From Mesorhizobium denitrificans (GTDB lineage: Bacteria > Pseudomonadota > Alphaproteobacteria > Rhizobiales > Rhizobiaceae): DNA of 64,000 nt. This document shows, in pieces, positions 1-8,113 of the stretch (positions within the stretch are counted from its first letter, which is position 1; each line of letters opens with the position of its first letter). Under the pieces are notes generated by a model, which worked only from the letters and a program-made list of their open reading frames with translations, was not told the origin of the DNA and did not search any database. The position numbers and the translations under genes were made by a program. The stretch lies in NCBI RefSeq assembly GCF_003403035.1, contig NZ_QURN01000014.1:1-64000 (forward strand), in the 5' to 3' direction.

Positions 1-90
1 ACCGTATTGACCCCAGCATGACTCGAAATCCATAATCAGAGGTGGCTCACTTCTCGATGGAAAACCCGGCTCACTTCTGAGTGGAAATCA
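1..90. mobile_element. End of an IS21-like insertion sequence
   Basis: Two near-identical direct repeats lie at 44-63 and 68-87. Both read GGCTCACTTCT followed by a variable trinucleotide and TGGAAA, with a 24-bp period. Tandem transposase-binding repeats of this kind are typical of IS21-family ends, and the block stops in CA at 89-90, as IS21 ends do (5'-TG...CA-3'). Immediately after it an open frame resumes inside the coding sequence of a methyltransferase, so the element seems to have inserted in that gene. The transposase genes (istA/istB) would lie outside the window to the left. Confidence 0.6.
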
Positions 91-334
91 ACAGGCGTGG
101 TTCATCGACGACGATTACGACGAAGACAACTTCTTCGTGCGGCAGGCCTATTTCGTTGGAGACAGCCCCTATGAAGGCTTGAAGCGGGCGCTGAAGGCGG
201 ACATCGATAATACGGCGTGGGAGGACATGAACTCCACAATCTCACGCCCGTTCCCGCGCCCCGCGAGCGGGCGCATCTGCGTGAAGGTGATCAACCATTT
301 CGGCGACGAAGTGCAGAAGGTGTTTGTGGTGTAG
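91..334 (+). pseudogene. C-terminal fragment of a site-specific DNA methyltransferase
   Basis: The frame is open from the IS border and translates as about 80 residues beginning with an AWFIDDDYDEDNFFVRQAYF stretch and ending with GRICVKVINHFGDEVQKVF. Both are characteristic of the extreme C-terminus of type III-like or adenine-specific DNA methyltransferases. The catalytic and SAM-binding parts are absent, so it is a truncated remnant, cut by the IS21-like end at position 90. A GTG at 137 could serve as a start but would give only 65 residues of the tail. The stop codon is three bases before the next gene, which was probably co-transcribed. Confidence 0.7.
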
Positions 335-337
335 CAA

Positions 338-1972
338 ATGTCCAAGCGCAGCATAACGGATCAGGAAATCGGGCTGATCAAGGCCATGCTCGCGCGAGGC
401 ATGAAGAACAAGGATATCCAGTTCTTCTTCAACCGCCCGGATCGCGCCGTGAACTCGGGCCGCATGTCGCAAGTCCGCGATGGGTCCTATGGCGCGGAAG
501 TGCCGCAAGCGACCGATGCTGAGCTCGACGCCTTCATTGCTGCGCCTAAACCGGAAGGACATGTCGCAGCCGTCGGTGTCCCGACGGTCATCGCCTCATC
601 CCCACCGGATGAAGGGCCGAAAGGCCCGCTCCATGCCGATGTCATCGCGGGCCAGTTCGCGGCGGACTCGGGCGGAACGTGGCGGCTGAGCAGCGGCGAG
701 ACCGATCAGCACGAATGCAAGGGGAGCTTCGGATTCAAACATTGCCACGAATGGATCCGGGCCATCGCAGCGCTCGCCAACAACCGTGGCGGCTACATTT
801 TCTTTGGCGTCCACGACAAGGACGGCGCGGCGACGGCCGAGAGTGACAAGAGCTATGCCGTCACGGGCCTCACCAATGATGAGTTCGTGAAGGCCGATCC
901 GGCGGACTTCACTAAGCTAATACGATCCTATCTGGACCCGACGCCGAGCGTGCTAACGGTCGCCGCCGTGGTAGGGGCCAAGACCATCGGCGTGATGCAT
1001 GTCGCGCAACATCCAGGACGGCCAGTCATCGTGCGCACAGGAGACGGGAAGGTCCTGAAAGAGGGCGATATCTTCTTTCGCTATTCGGGAAGCTGCGAGC
1101 GCATCAAATACAGCGACCTTCGCGCCATCCTCGATGCGCGGGACGCGGTAGCCCGTCTGGGTGTGCTCCCGTTGGTCGAGCGGCTGCTTGCACTTGGTCC
1201 GGCGCGCGCCTTGATCGCCGACTTGGACAAGGGCGTTTTGGACGATGGGAAGCGGCCGATTGTGATCGGCCCGGCCTTGCTCGATCAAATCAAGTTCATC
1301 CGGGAAGGCGAGTTCGATGAGAAAGCGGGCGCGCCGACGCTGAAGCTGGTCGGCGACGTGACGGCTAATGGCGATGCGATCAGGCCGACCATCGTTCGCG
1401 GAAACATCACGCCCGATGCAGTGCTTCGAAATTGCTTGACCCGTGAGAAGGTCGCGCACCCCGCTGCTTACCTTGCGCACTCAGCGCATTCTAATCGCGA
1501 ATGGCAGCCCATTTGGTTCTACCTTGATCACGCGGGATTGTCCGTCGGCGATGCGATCAAACTCTTAACGAAAGAGCCCGCAAGCCAGCCAACGCACCGC
1601 GACGCTGCGATAGCGCGGCTGAGCGGCAAGAAGAGCGCCTACAAAGAGAATGCCGGCAAGCCGAAACAGATCGTCAAGGCGCTCGCTGCGGGCCAAGTCG
1701 ATGAACCGGGCGACGATTCAGAGGCTCATAAATTTGCGCTGGCCGTGCAGGGGCTTCCGGATGGTGCCCCCAAGCTGGCTGAAATCCTTACTGTCTTGCT
1801 GAAATGCTTCGAGCAGGCCACTCCCCAAAAAAGGGCAACGGCAACCTCCGCAGCGCAATCTTTCGAGCAGCTTGCCGCCTTGATGAGTTGCTTTGGAAGC
1901 CGAAAGAGCAGGCGTAACAATGCGCCACGTACTGGTTTGCGCCACGCATGTCGGGCGCGGAACTATCGTTAG
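338..1972 (+). CDS. HTH plus AlbA_2 (Schlafen-type) domain protein
   Basis: 544 aa. The N-terminus (about 1-50) looks like a helix-turn-helix (sequence with MKNKDIQFFFNR, then NSGRMSQVRDGSYG). Residues 125-160 carry the AlbA_2/Schlafen signature HECKGSF, then NNRGGYIFFGV, a putative nucleic-acid-binding domain. The middle and C-terminal parts are not recognised. It follows the truncated methyltransferase by 3 bp, so it was probably part of a restriction-modification or defence operon. The last roughly 25 residues are Arg-rich and out of character and run toward IS110 debris, so the natural C-terminus may have been altered. The biochemical role is unknown. Confidence 0.65.
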   Translation: MSKRSITDQEIGLIKAMLARGMKNKDIQFFFNRPDRAVNSGRMSQVRDGSYGAEVPQATDAELDAFIAAPKPEGHVAAVGVPTVIASSPPDEGPKGPLHADVIAGQFAADSGGTWRLSSGETDQHECKGSFGFKHCHEWIRAIAALANNRGGYIFFGVHDKDGAATAESDKSYAVTGLTNDEFVKADPADFTKLIRSYLDPTPSVLTVAAVVGAKTIGVMHVAQHPGRPVIVRTGDGKVLKEGDIFFRYSGSCERIKYSDLRAILDARDAVARLGVLPLVERLLALGPARALIADLDKGVLDDGKRPIVIGPALLDQIKFIREGEFDEKAGAPTLKLVGDVTANGDAIRPTIVRGNITPDAVLRNCLTREKVAHPAAYLAHSAHSNREWQPIWFYLDHAGLSVGDAIKLLTKEPASQPTHRDAAIARLSGKKSAYKENAGKPKQIVKALAAGQVDEPGDDSEAHKFALAVQGLPDGAPKLAEILTVLLKCFEQATPQKRATATSAAQSFEQLAALMSCFGSRKSRRNNAPRTGLRHACRARNYR

Positions 1973-2055
1973 AAACCCGTCCCCAAGGCCATGTAGAAGG
2001 GTGAACGGGCCGTCACGCTTTACGATTCCTGCAAGCGCTTCGGACAAGTCCGTCA

Positions 2056-2214
2056 GTGATGGGTGACTACATCCGCTATGCCGAGCGACATGGCACCAGT
2101 CGGCCATGGCTCGTGCACCTGATGGCACGACGAACGACGAAGGTCGCGGCAGTTGCGCTGGCTAACAAGACAGCTCGCATGGTCTGGGCGTTGATGCCTA
2201 TGGTCTATGCAGTC
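2056..2214 (+). pseudogene. Remnant of an IS110-family transposase (C-terminus)
   Basis: The frame reads IRYAERHGTSRPWLVHLMARR followed by TKVAAVALANKTARMVWAL. This matches the well-conserved C-terminal region of IS110/IS116/IS902 transposases (family pattern: RHG..RPWL..L..RRP.KVAAVALANK.AR..WA). The upstream catalytic DEDD part and the usual GDRYLRRL lead-in are missing, and the frame runs on past the homology into unrelated sequence. It is a dead fragment marking an old insertion. The nearby 1973-2055 stretch holds nothing else recognisable. Confidence 0.7.
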
Positions 2215-2420
2215 GAGGATGGCCGGCGTGGGATTTTACTCAGTAGCTTTTCATCGAGGAATTGTTCCAGGTCCTCGATGGCCTCATCAATAGCTCCCAA
2301 AAGCTCCTCGTCTGCGCCATGCTTTTCAAGAAATGCCAAAACCGCTTCGAGACGGTCACGCTGCTCCAGAAGGCCGTGCAGCGCTTCAATATCGCCAATG
2401 GTGACGTCTGTGCTGTTCAT
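2205..2420 (-). CDS. Small acidic coiled-coil hypothetical protein
   Basis: 71 aa, highly acidic and helical, with Leu/Glu heptad-like spacing through IEALHGLLEQRDRLEAV and IDEAIEDLEQFLDEKL. No family is recognised. A strong Shine-Dalgarno (GGAGGT) lies about six bases before the ATG, which supports a real gene rather than a chance frame. Its 3' end slightly overlaps the IS110 remnant on the other strand. It has no obvious operon partner, as the next minus-strand gene upstream starts beyond 2548. Function unknown. Confidence 0.55.
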   Translation of the reverse strand: MNSTDVTIGDIEALHGLLEQRDRLEAVLAFLEKHGADEELLGAIDEAIEDLEQFLDEKLLSKIPRRPSSTA

Positions 2421-2547
2421 AGTGCGACCTCCAACTCGAAGTTCTCATCTTCGCAGTCTCCGGCGTACCAGCTTTTTTCCAACGTTTAGCAGTGAATTTT
2501 GTCGCGACGATCGGCGTCAATAAACGCTTATCTGGCGTGCCGCCTCA

Positions 2548-3342
2548 TCAATCATAATAGTCCGGACATAGGCGGAGTGATTGAACACGCACGGGATCGT
2601 GTAACAGGATCATTTCAGCATCAAATTCCGCCGCTATCGCCTTGAGTTTCTGGATAGAGATAAGCGCAGCTGCATCGTCGCAGCTCTCGCCCGGTATCAC
2701 CTCATCCTCAAAATTTTCCCACAGGTCGCCCGCATCTGCGGTCAGCACTTTGACACCGCTTTTGGGCAACGTCACCACCAGCGACTGATGACCTGGCATA
2801 TGCCCGCGTGTAAAAATCCCGCGTAGCCCCGGCATCATTTCCCAATCACCATCCACGATTTCCCACTTCATATCGGGAAAGTCGAAATCGTCATTGAACA
2901 CCGCAAGGTTACCGTGATCCGAAAATGCAAACTCGTGCTCGAGCCGCTGAATCCAAATCCGGGCATGGCGGAGGTGTTTGAGATTGCCGGTATGGTCACA
3001 ATGCACATGGCTGAGGATGACGTCGCTAATATCTTTTGGCTCCACCCCGCATGACTTCAGCTGTTTGAGAAAATCATGTTCGGGCAGCACGATTGGCGGA
3101 GCGAGCCAACCACGGCTCATAAAGTATTCTTCGCGACGGACCGGATCCAAGATATTGTCTATGTTGACCCCGGTATCGAACAGCACATAGCCGCGTTCCG
3201 TCTGCAACAGATAGGCACAGATCGGCTCAGCCATGACGAACCGCCCCCCACGATCACGGGTCGAGACCGTTTTAGGAATGACCTCATATCCCAGAAGCAA
3301 TACCGCGAGCTTTTGCACAGATGTCACGACATTCTCCATCAT
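2548..3342 (-). CDS. N-acyl-homoserine-lactonase-like MBL-fold hydrolase
   Basis: 264 aa from the ATG at 3342 (a second ATG follows directly; a TTG at 3381 would add 13 residues and is less likely). It contains the metallo-beta-lactamase motif HVHCDH (in LSHVHCDHTGNL), then RGHMPGHQS and a late LLHDPV, as in the AHL lactonase (AiiA/AttM) family, which hydrolyses lactone rings with two Zn ions. It is divergent from the BMP transporter and shares its control region. Next to a sugar-type importer and a GMC dehydrogenase, a metabolic lactonase opening an oxidation-derived lactone is as plausible as quorum quenching; this is inference. Confidence 0.75.
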   Translation of the reverse strand: MMENVVTSVQKLAVLLLGYEVIPKTVSTRDRGGRFVMAEPICAYLLQTERGYVLFDTGVNIDNILDPVRREEYFMSRGWLAPPIVLPEHDFLKQLKSCGVEPKDISDVILSHVHCDHTGNLKHLRHARIWIQRLEHEFAFSDHGNLAVFNDDFDFPDMKWEIVDGDWEMMPGLRGIFTRGHMPGHQSLVVTLPKSGVKVLTADAGDLWENFEDEVIPGESCDDAAALISIQKLKAIAAEFDAEMILLHDPVRVQSLRLCPDYYD

Positions 3343-3393
3343 CGGATCCCGGATTCGAGTAACTAGACCCCATCCCGGCAATGGATTTGAGCG

Positions 3394-3446
3394 ATTTTGA
3401 GTGTTTGCCGCACGAATTTTGCAACAATCGCTCCCGTTTGCGAAAT
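3394..3446. promoter_or_regulatory. Inverted-repeat operator between lactonase and BMP transporter genes
   Basis: ATTTTGCA (3416-3423) and TGCGAAAT (3439-3446) form a nearly perfect inverted repeat with a 15-base spacer. A further ATTTTG half-site begins at 3394, 22 bp (two helical turns) upstream. The same half-sites with the same 15-base spacer occur at 22290-22320 in front of the lrp gene, so both are probably bound by that Lrp/AsnC protein. The site lies 61 bp before the transporter start at 3508 and also upstream of the divergent lactonase gene. Confidence 0.55.
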
Positions 3447-3507
3447 TTGTGCGCAGCGCAATTCGTAAAGTAGCTCAATAAACAAAAAAGGGAATGGAGG
3501 GATTCCG

Positions 3508-4506
3508 ATGATCCGCAACCGACGGGAATTACTCGCGCTGGCGGCGACCGGCGTTGCGATCTTGACAACCAAGGCCGCGCCAACCTGGGCGGCAGCAAAT
3601 AAGCCGCGTATTCGCGCGATCTTCGAAACCCCGATGGAGGAGCCATTCGTAACGCAGCTGCATCTGGCTATGTCGCGTATGGCGAAGGAAAACGGCCTCG
3701 ACTACAAATATTCGGAATCGGTGAAGGCCGCTGATTTCTCGCGTGTACTTAGACAGTGGTGCGAGGAAGGCATCGAGCTGATAGTCGGTGACGCTTACGG
3801 GACCGAACAAATATGCCGCCGTGTTGCGGCAGCCTATCCGGACACCGCGTTTACACTTGGCTCTGCAATGGGACCAACCGAGCCAAACGTCTCCACGTTC
3901 TATGGGCAGAACTATGAGCCCGCATATCTCGCTGGCATGCTTGCCGCCGGCATGTCGAAAACCGGCAAGATTGGGGTGGTCGCTGGTATCGCCGTCCCCA
4001 CAACCTACGGACTGCTGAACGCATATCGGGCAGGTGCAAAGGATTTCCGGCCCGATGTTGAAATGAAGGCCGCCTACATCGGCTCGATGTTCGACCCGCC
4101 AAAAGCCAAGGAAGCAACCATCGCCATGGCGGATCAGGGCGTAGATGTGGTTTTCGCTGAACGCATCGGCGTTATCGAGGCGGCAACGGAGCGCGGCATG
4201 CTGGCAATCGGCAACATGACCGATCAATCCTCCATCAATCCTGCGACTGTCGTGAGCAGTGTGATCTGGGACCCCTACCCGATCATAAAGGCATCGGTCG
4301 AAGCAGTATCCAGCGGCAATATCTCCGCCAAGGATTACAGCACCCTGGAAAACATCGCGAATGGCGTGAACTATCTTGCACCCTTCAAGGAGTTCGATTC
4401 CAAGGTCCCCGCTGAGCTCAAGACTGCAATCGAAGAGAAGTCGAAGGAAATCGCGAGCGGCGCGTTCAAGGTCGCGTACGACGAGAGCGAAACCAAATCC
4501 GATTGA
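3508..4506 (+). CDS. BMP-family ABC transporter substrate-binding protein
   Basis: 332 aa periplasmic binding protein of the BMP/Med/PnrA family, whose known members bind nucleosides. The N-terminus has a Tat-like signal (NRRELLALAATG, then a hydrophobic run ending near PTWAAA, about residue 32). The mature part carries family-like segments such as the GDAYGTEQI region and FYGQNYEPAYLAGMLA. GGAGGG lies just before the ATG. It is the first gene of a four-gene transporter operon with the ATPase 25 bp downstream. The substrate is not fixed by sequence: nucleoside is the family default, but the neighbouring catabolic genes leave it open. Confidence 0.85.
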   Translation: MIRNRRELLALAATGVAILTTKAAPTWAAANKPRIRAIFETPMEEPFVTQLHLAMSRMAKENGLDYKYSESVKAADFSRVLRQWCEEGIELIVGDAYGTEQICRRVAAAYPDTAFTLGSAMGPTEPNVSTFYGQNYEPAYLAGMLAAGMSKTGKIGVVAGIAVPTTYGLLNAYRAGAKDFRPDVEMKAAYIGSMFDPPKAKEATIAMADQGVDVVFAERIGVIEAATERGMLAIGNMTDQSSINPATVVSSVIWDPYPIIKASVEAVSSGNISAKDYSTLENIANGVNYLAPFKEFDSKVPAELKTAIEEKSKEIASGAFKVAYDESETKSD

Positions 4507-4531
4507 GATTCCTGAGACGGGAGCATCATCG

Positions 4532-6067
4532 ATGAGCGATCAGATCCCTGTTCTGGTGCTCTCCGGAATCACAAAGACCTTTGGGAAAACCGTTGCCAAC
4601 AGCAGTGTAAGTCTTGAGGTCAAGCGCGGCGAGATCGTTGGACTGCTCGGTGAGAACGGCGCTGGCAAGACGACCTTGATGAACATCCTTTTCGGCCTCT
4701 ATCGCGCCGACGAGGGCAAGGTTTTTGTTGAGGGCAACGAAGTAAACATAGCTACGACCGCCGATGCAATTTCTCTCGGCATAGGCATGGTCCAACAACA
4801 CTCGCACGCTGTTTCGCGCCATACTGTTCTGGAAAACCTCATGCTCGGCTTGCCCGGCAAAAATGGTTTTCTGGATCGTGCTTTTGCTCTCAACCGCCTA
4901 AAGGAAATCGCGGATGGGTATGGCCTTCGGCTCGACCCTTCTCGAGTTGTTTCCACGCTTGCGGTCGGAGAAAGGCAACGCCTCGACATTATCCGCGCCC
5001 TTTTCAGACGCGCACGTGTGCTTATTCTTGATGAGCCCACCTCCGTGCTTACACCACAAGAGACGGAGGGTCTATTTTCTGCCTTGCGGTCACTGCAGGC
5101 AGATGGTGTCGGAATAATCTTCATCAGCCACAAGCTCAATGAAGTCATGGCTATTACCGATCGCATCGTGGTCATGCGACGTGGCAAAGTCGTCGCTGAT
5201 GTCGTCAACGATAAGACTGTCACCAGCGTTACGCTCGCGACGATGATGTGCGGTCATGAACCGGATCGCGTGCAGCGCATTCCCCATACAAGGGGGGATG
5301 CGTGTCTAGTCGCCAGTGAAGTGGTGCTGCAACGCGACGAGGCAAAAAAAGCCGCGCACAAAATCAATCTGACAATCCATTCGGGCGAGATACTGGGCGT
5401 TGCGGGCGTATCGGGGAATGGTCAGGTTGCCCTTGCCGAAACGATTGCAGGGGTCGCGCGCGCTGCGCATGGCTCCATTTCCATTGATGGAGACATTATC
5501 GAAAACCCTTCCCCACGGCGAATGCAGCAAGCGGGCCTGAGTTACATCCCCGAAGACCGGATAGGCGCCGGGTTCGTCAGTACGATGCCGCTGAAGGACA
5601 ATATGGTCCTGTCGCGCTTTTCATACCCTCCATTCTCTCGAGCGGGCTGGATTGATTGGGGCAAGGTGCTGAGCTTCGCCGAAAGCCAGATCGCTGAATA
5701 CGACGTTCGCCCTCCCGATCCGCAAATGCCGGTGGGCCTTATGTCTGGGGGAAACCAGCAGAAGGCAATCGTGGCGAGGGAACTCGCTTTTTCTCCACGT
5801 GTGTTGATTATCGCCCAACCGACACGCGGGCTCGATGTTTCCGCCATCGCTTTCGTTCAGCGTTCATTGATAACCCTGCGAGATGCCGGCTGCAGCATCA
5901 TGCTGATTTCAGACGATCTCGACGAAATCTTCCAATTGTCCGACAGGATCGCCGTAATGTACGAGGGATCGATCATCTGGGAGACGCCCATAGAGCAGGC
6001 CACCGTTGCATCTGTCGGTCTTGCGATGAATGGTTCTAACCCCGCACTGACGGAAGCACGGGCATGA
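4532..6067 (+). CDS. ABC transporter ATP-binding protein (double NBD, NupA/RbsA type)
   Basis: 511 aa with two nucleotide-binding domains in tandem. NBD1 has Walker A GENGAGKTT (about 40-48), signature LAVGERQRL and Walker B LILDEPTSVLT. NBD2 has a degenerate P-loop (GVSGNGQ) and LIIAQPTRGLD, the usual pattern in RbsA/NupA-type subunits. The start at 4532 is chosen because the protein aligns from MSDQIPVLVL; the frame is open further upstream but overlaps the preceding gene. It powers the BMP-type importer with the two following permeases; the stop overlaps the next start by four bases (ATGA). Confidence 0.9.
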   Translation: MSDQIPVLVLSGITKTFGKTVANSSVSLEVKRGEIVGLLGENGAGKTTLMNILFGLYRADEGKVFVEGNEVNIATTADAISLGIGMVQQHSHAVSRHTVLENLMLGLPGKNGFLDRAFALNRLKEIADGYGLRLDPSRVVSTLAVGERQRLDIIRALFRRARVLILDEPTSVLTPQETEGLFSALRSLQADGVGIIFISHKLNEVMAITDRIVVMRRGKVVADVVNDKTVTSVTLATMMCGHEPDRVQRIPHTRGDACLVASEVVLQRDEAKKAAHKINLTIHSGEILGVAGVSGNGQVALAETIAGVARAAHGSISIDGDIIENPSPRRMQQAGLSYIPEDRIGAGFVSTMPLKDNMVLSRFSYPPFSRAGWIDWGKVLSFAESQIAEYDVRPPDPQMPVGLMSGGNQQKAIVARELAFSPRVLIIAQPTRGLDVSAIAFVQRSLITLRDAGCSIMLISDDLDEIFQLSDRIAVMYEGSIIWETPIEQATVASVGLAMNGSNPALTEARA

Positions 6068-7134
6068 GGCTGGTTGCATCCACGCGCAAGATCTCCCGGC
6101 TTCAGAACGCATTTCTGCCGCTTGTTGCAGTCGCCGCAAGCCTCGTGATTTGCGCGCTGTTGATCGCACTCGCCGGAGCAAACCCAATCACAGCATTCGG
6201 AATCATGCTTTCGGCTGCATTTGGTGGCAAATTTGCGCTGACCGAAACTCTGGCACGTGCTGCGCCTCTGGTGCTTTCGGGACTGGCGGCGCTCGTTGCC
6301 CTCAGAACGAGATTCTGGAACATTGGAGGTGAAGGGCAAATCCTTGTGGGCGCGATGGCTGCCGCCTGGATCGGTGCAAGGACCAGCCTTCCAGCGCCCC
6401 TCCTGGTGCCGTGCATGCTTGTTGCAGCAGCATTGGCTGGCGCAGCGCTTGCGGCCCTGCCCGCCACACTGAAGCTGAAGCTCGGCGTAGATGAAGTTGT
6501 CAGTACGTTGATGCTCAACTTCATCGTGATGTACGTCATGATGGCGCTTCTATCCGGCGTCTGGAAAGACCCGGTAACGGGTTGGACGGACAGCCCTGAC
6601 ATTCTCCCGGCAGCAGAATTTCCTGTCTTCTGGCGCGGCACCCGGCTTCATCTGGGCGTACTGATTGCGTTCGCGGCTGTTGTGGCGATTGGTGTGATGC
6701 TGCAACGCACGACATTCGGACTTTCCATGAAAATCGTCGGGGAAAATCCGAAAGCGGCTCAGCATGCCGGTCTCAATGTTTCGCGCATCACATTGTTTGC
6801 GGCGCTTCTGTCCGGAGCGTTGGCGGGAATTGCAGGCGCGGGTGAAGTCGGCGGAACGCAGTTCCAGGTGATAGCGTCGATTTCCTCCGGCTATGGCTAT
6901 GCAGGAATTGTGGTCGCTATGCTGGCGAGGCTTTCCGCCGCGGGCATCATACCTGCTGCCTTGTTTCTGGCTGCCTTGACGACAGGTGCAGATGAGATGT
7001 CGAGACAGACCAACGTTCCATTTTTCATCGCGGATGCCATGCAGGGGATATCGCTGATTGCCGTCCTGGTCGCAATGACGCTCTCCCGGTACGAGATCAA
7101 ATTCCGCACTGTCGAGAGGACGCCCCATTCGTGA
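6064..7134 (+). CDS. ABC transporter permease (BPD_transp_2, NupB type)
   Basis: 356 aa, very hydrophobic, with about eight to ten predicted membrane spans. It contains the RTRFWNIGGEGQILVGAM segment typical of the larger permease of nucleoside-type BMP systems and the GENPKAAQHAGLNV cytoplasmic coupling loop near residue 230. It is translationally coupled to the ATPase (ATGA overlap) and to the next permease (GTGA overlap). Together they form the membrane channel for the solute captured by the BMP-family protein. Confidence 0.88.
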   Translation: MRLVASTRKISRLQNAFLPLVAVAASLVICALLIALAGANPITAFGIMLSAAFGGKFALTETLARAAPLVLSGLAALVALRTRFWNIGGEGQILVGAMAAAWIGARTSLPAPLLVPCMLVAAALAGAALAALPATLKLKLGVDEVVSTLMLNFIVMYVMMALLSGVWKDPVTGWTDSPDILPAAEFPVFWRGTRLHLGVLIAFAAVVAIGVMLQRTTFGLSMKIVGENPKAAQHAGLNVSRITLFAALLSGALAGIAGAGEVGGTQFQVIASISSGYGYAGIVVAMLARLSAAGIIPAALFLAALTTGADEMSRQTNVPFFIADAMQGISLIAVLVAMTLSRYEIKFRTVERTPHS

Positions 7135-8072
7135 GCATATTCGGCCTCGCTCTCGACATTGGCTTCTTCGCTGCCGCTGTGCGCCTGGCGATACCTCTGC
7201 TGCTTGGTACTCTCAGTGAGCTTACAGCCGAAAGATCCGGCACGCTCAATCTCGGAATCGAAGGCATGATGCTTGCCGGCGCGCTCGCCGGCTTCAGCAC
7301 CGCTGCGGCAACAGGCTCGCTCTGGCTTGGCGTCCTCGCGGCAGTTTGCACAGGAATGGCAATAGGGGCGATCATGGCCATTCTTGTCGTCTTCCTTCGA
7401 CTGGACCAGACCGTGACTGGATTGGGTGTCAGCCTCGCTGCAACAGGATTGGTTTTCTACAGCTACCGACTGGGTTTTGGGGAAACGAGCACGCCGCCTT
7501 CGATCACCCCTTTCGGTACAATCCCAATACCGTTTCTCTCCGACATACCGTTCATTGGTCCCGTTCTTTTCAACCAGTATGCGCTGACCTACATCGCTTA
7601 CCTGCTGGTTCCGGTGATGACTTTCGTTCTGTATTATACCCCGATTGGCCTTGCGCTCCGGTCGGTGGGAGAGAACCCGCAGGCAGCGGCAGCAGCGGGT
7701 ATCGACCCCTTGAAAGTGCGCTTTTTCTCACTTGTTGTCGCAGGTGGAATGGCGGGGCTGGCAGGATCATATCTCAACCTTGCAGCATTTGGCTCATTCA
7801 CGTTCGGGATCGTTGCAGGGCGAGGATGGATATGCCTGGCGCTTGTCGTGCTTGGCAGATGGAATCCGATCGCGTGCGCGGCTGCTGCGTTCCTGTTTGG
7901 TGCGGTAGATGCGTTTCAACTCCGCTTGCAGACCAGCGGGTCGATCGACCTGCCCTATCAGCTATTTCTGGCTCTTCCGTACGTCGCGACATTGCTTGCA
8001 ATGATCTTCAACAGTCGCCGCACAGCGGGACCTGCGGCGTTGATGCAGCCCTATGACGCCGAGCAAAGATAA
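7131..8072 (+). CDS. ABC transporter permease (BPD_transp_2, NupC type)
   Basis: 313 aa, hydrophobic, the shorter partner permease. The ERSGTLNLGIEGMMLAGAL segment and the VGENPQAAAAAGID coupling loop are diagnostic of this family. It starts at a GTG overlapping the stop of the previous gene by four bases. After it there is a 41-bp gap to the GMC oxidoreductase gene, so the oxidoreductase is probably expressed from the same transcript and acts on the imported compound. Confidence 0.88.
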   Translation: MSIFGLALDIGFFAAAVRLAIPLLLGTLSELTAERSGTLNLGIEGMMLAGALAGFSTAAATGSLWLGVLAAVCTGMAIGAIMAILVVFLRLDQTVTGLGVSLAATGLVFYSYRLGFGETSTPPSITPFGTIPIPFLSDIPFIGPVLFNQYALTYIAYLLVPVMTFVLYYTPIGLALRSVGENPQAAAAAGIDPLKVRFFSLVVAGGMAGLAGSYLNLAAFGSFTFGIVAGRGWICLALVVLGRWNPIACAAAAFLFGAVDAFQLRLQTSGSIDLPYQLFLALPYVATLLAMIFNSRRTAGPAALMQPYDAEQR

Positions 8073-8113
8073 GATCGACACTGCTGACATATCTACCCAA
8101 AAGGCTGTTGACG

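Noticed and set aside
953-1480. 175-codon minus-strand open frame
   Set aside because: Antisense to the AlbA_2 gene with no motif or ribosome-binding site.
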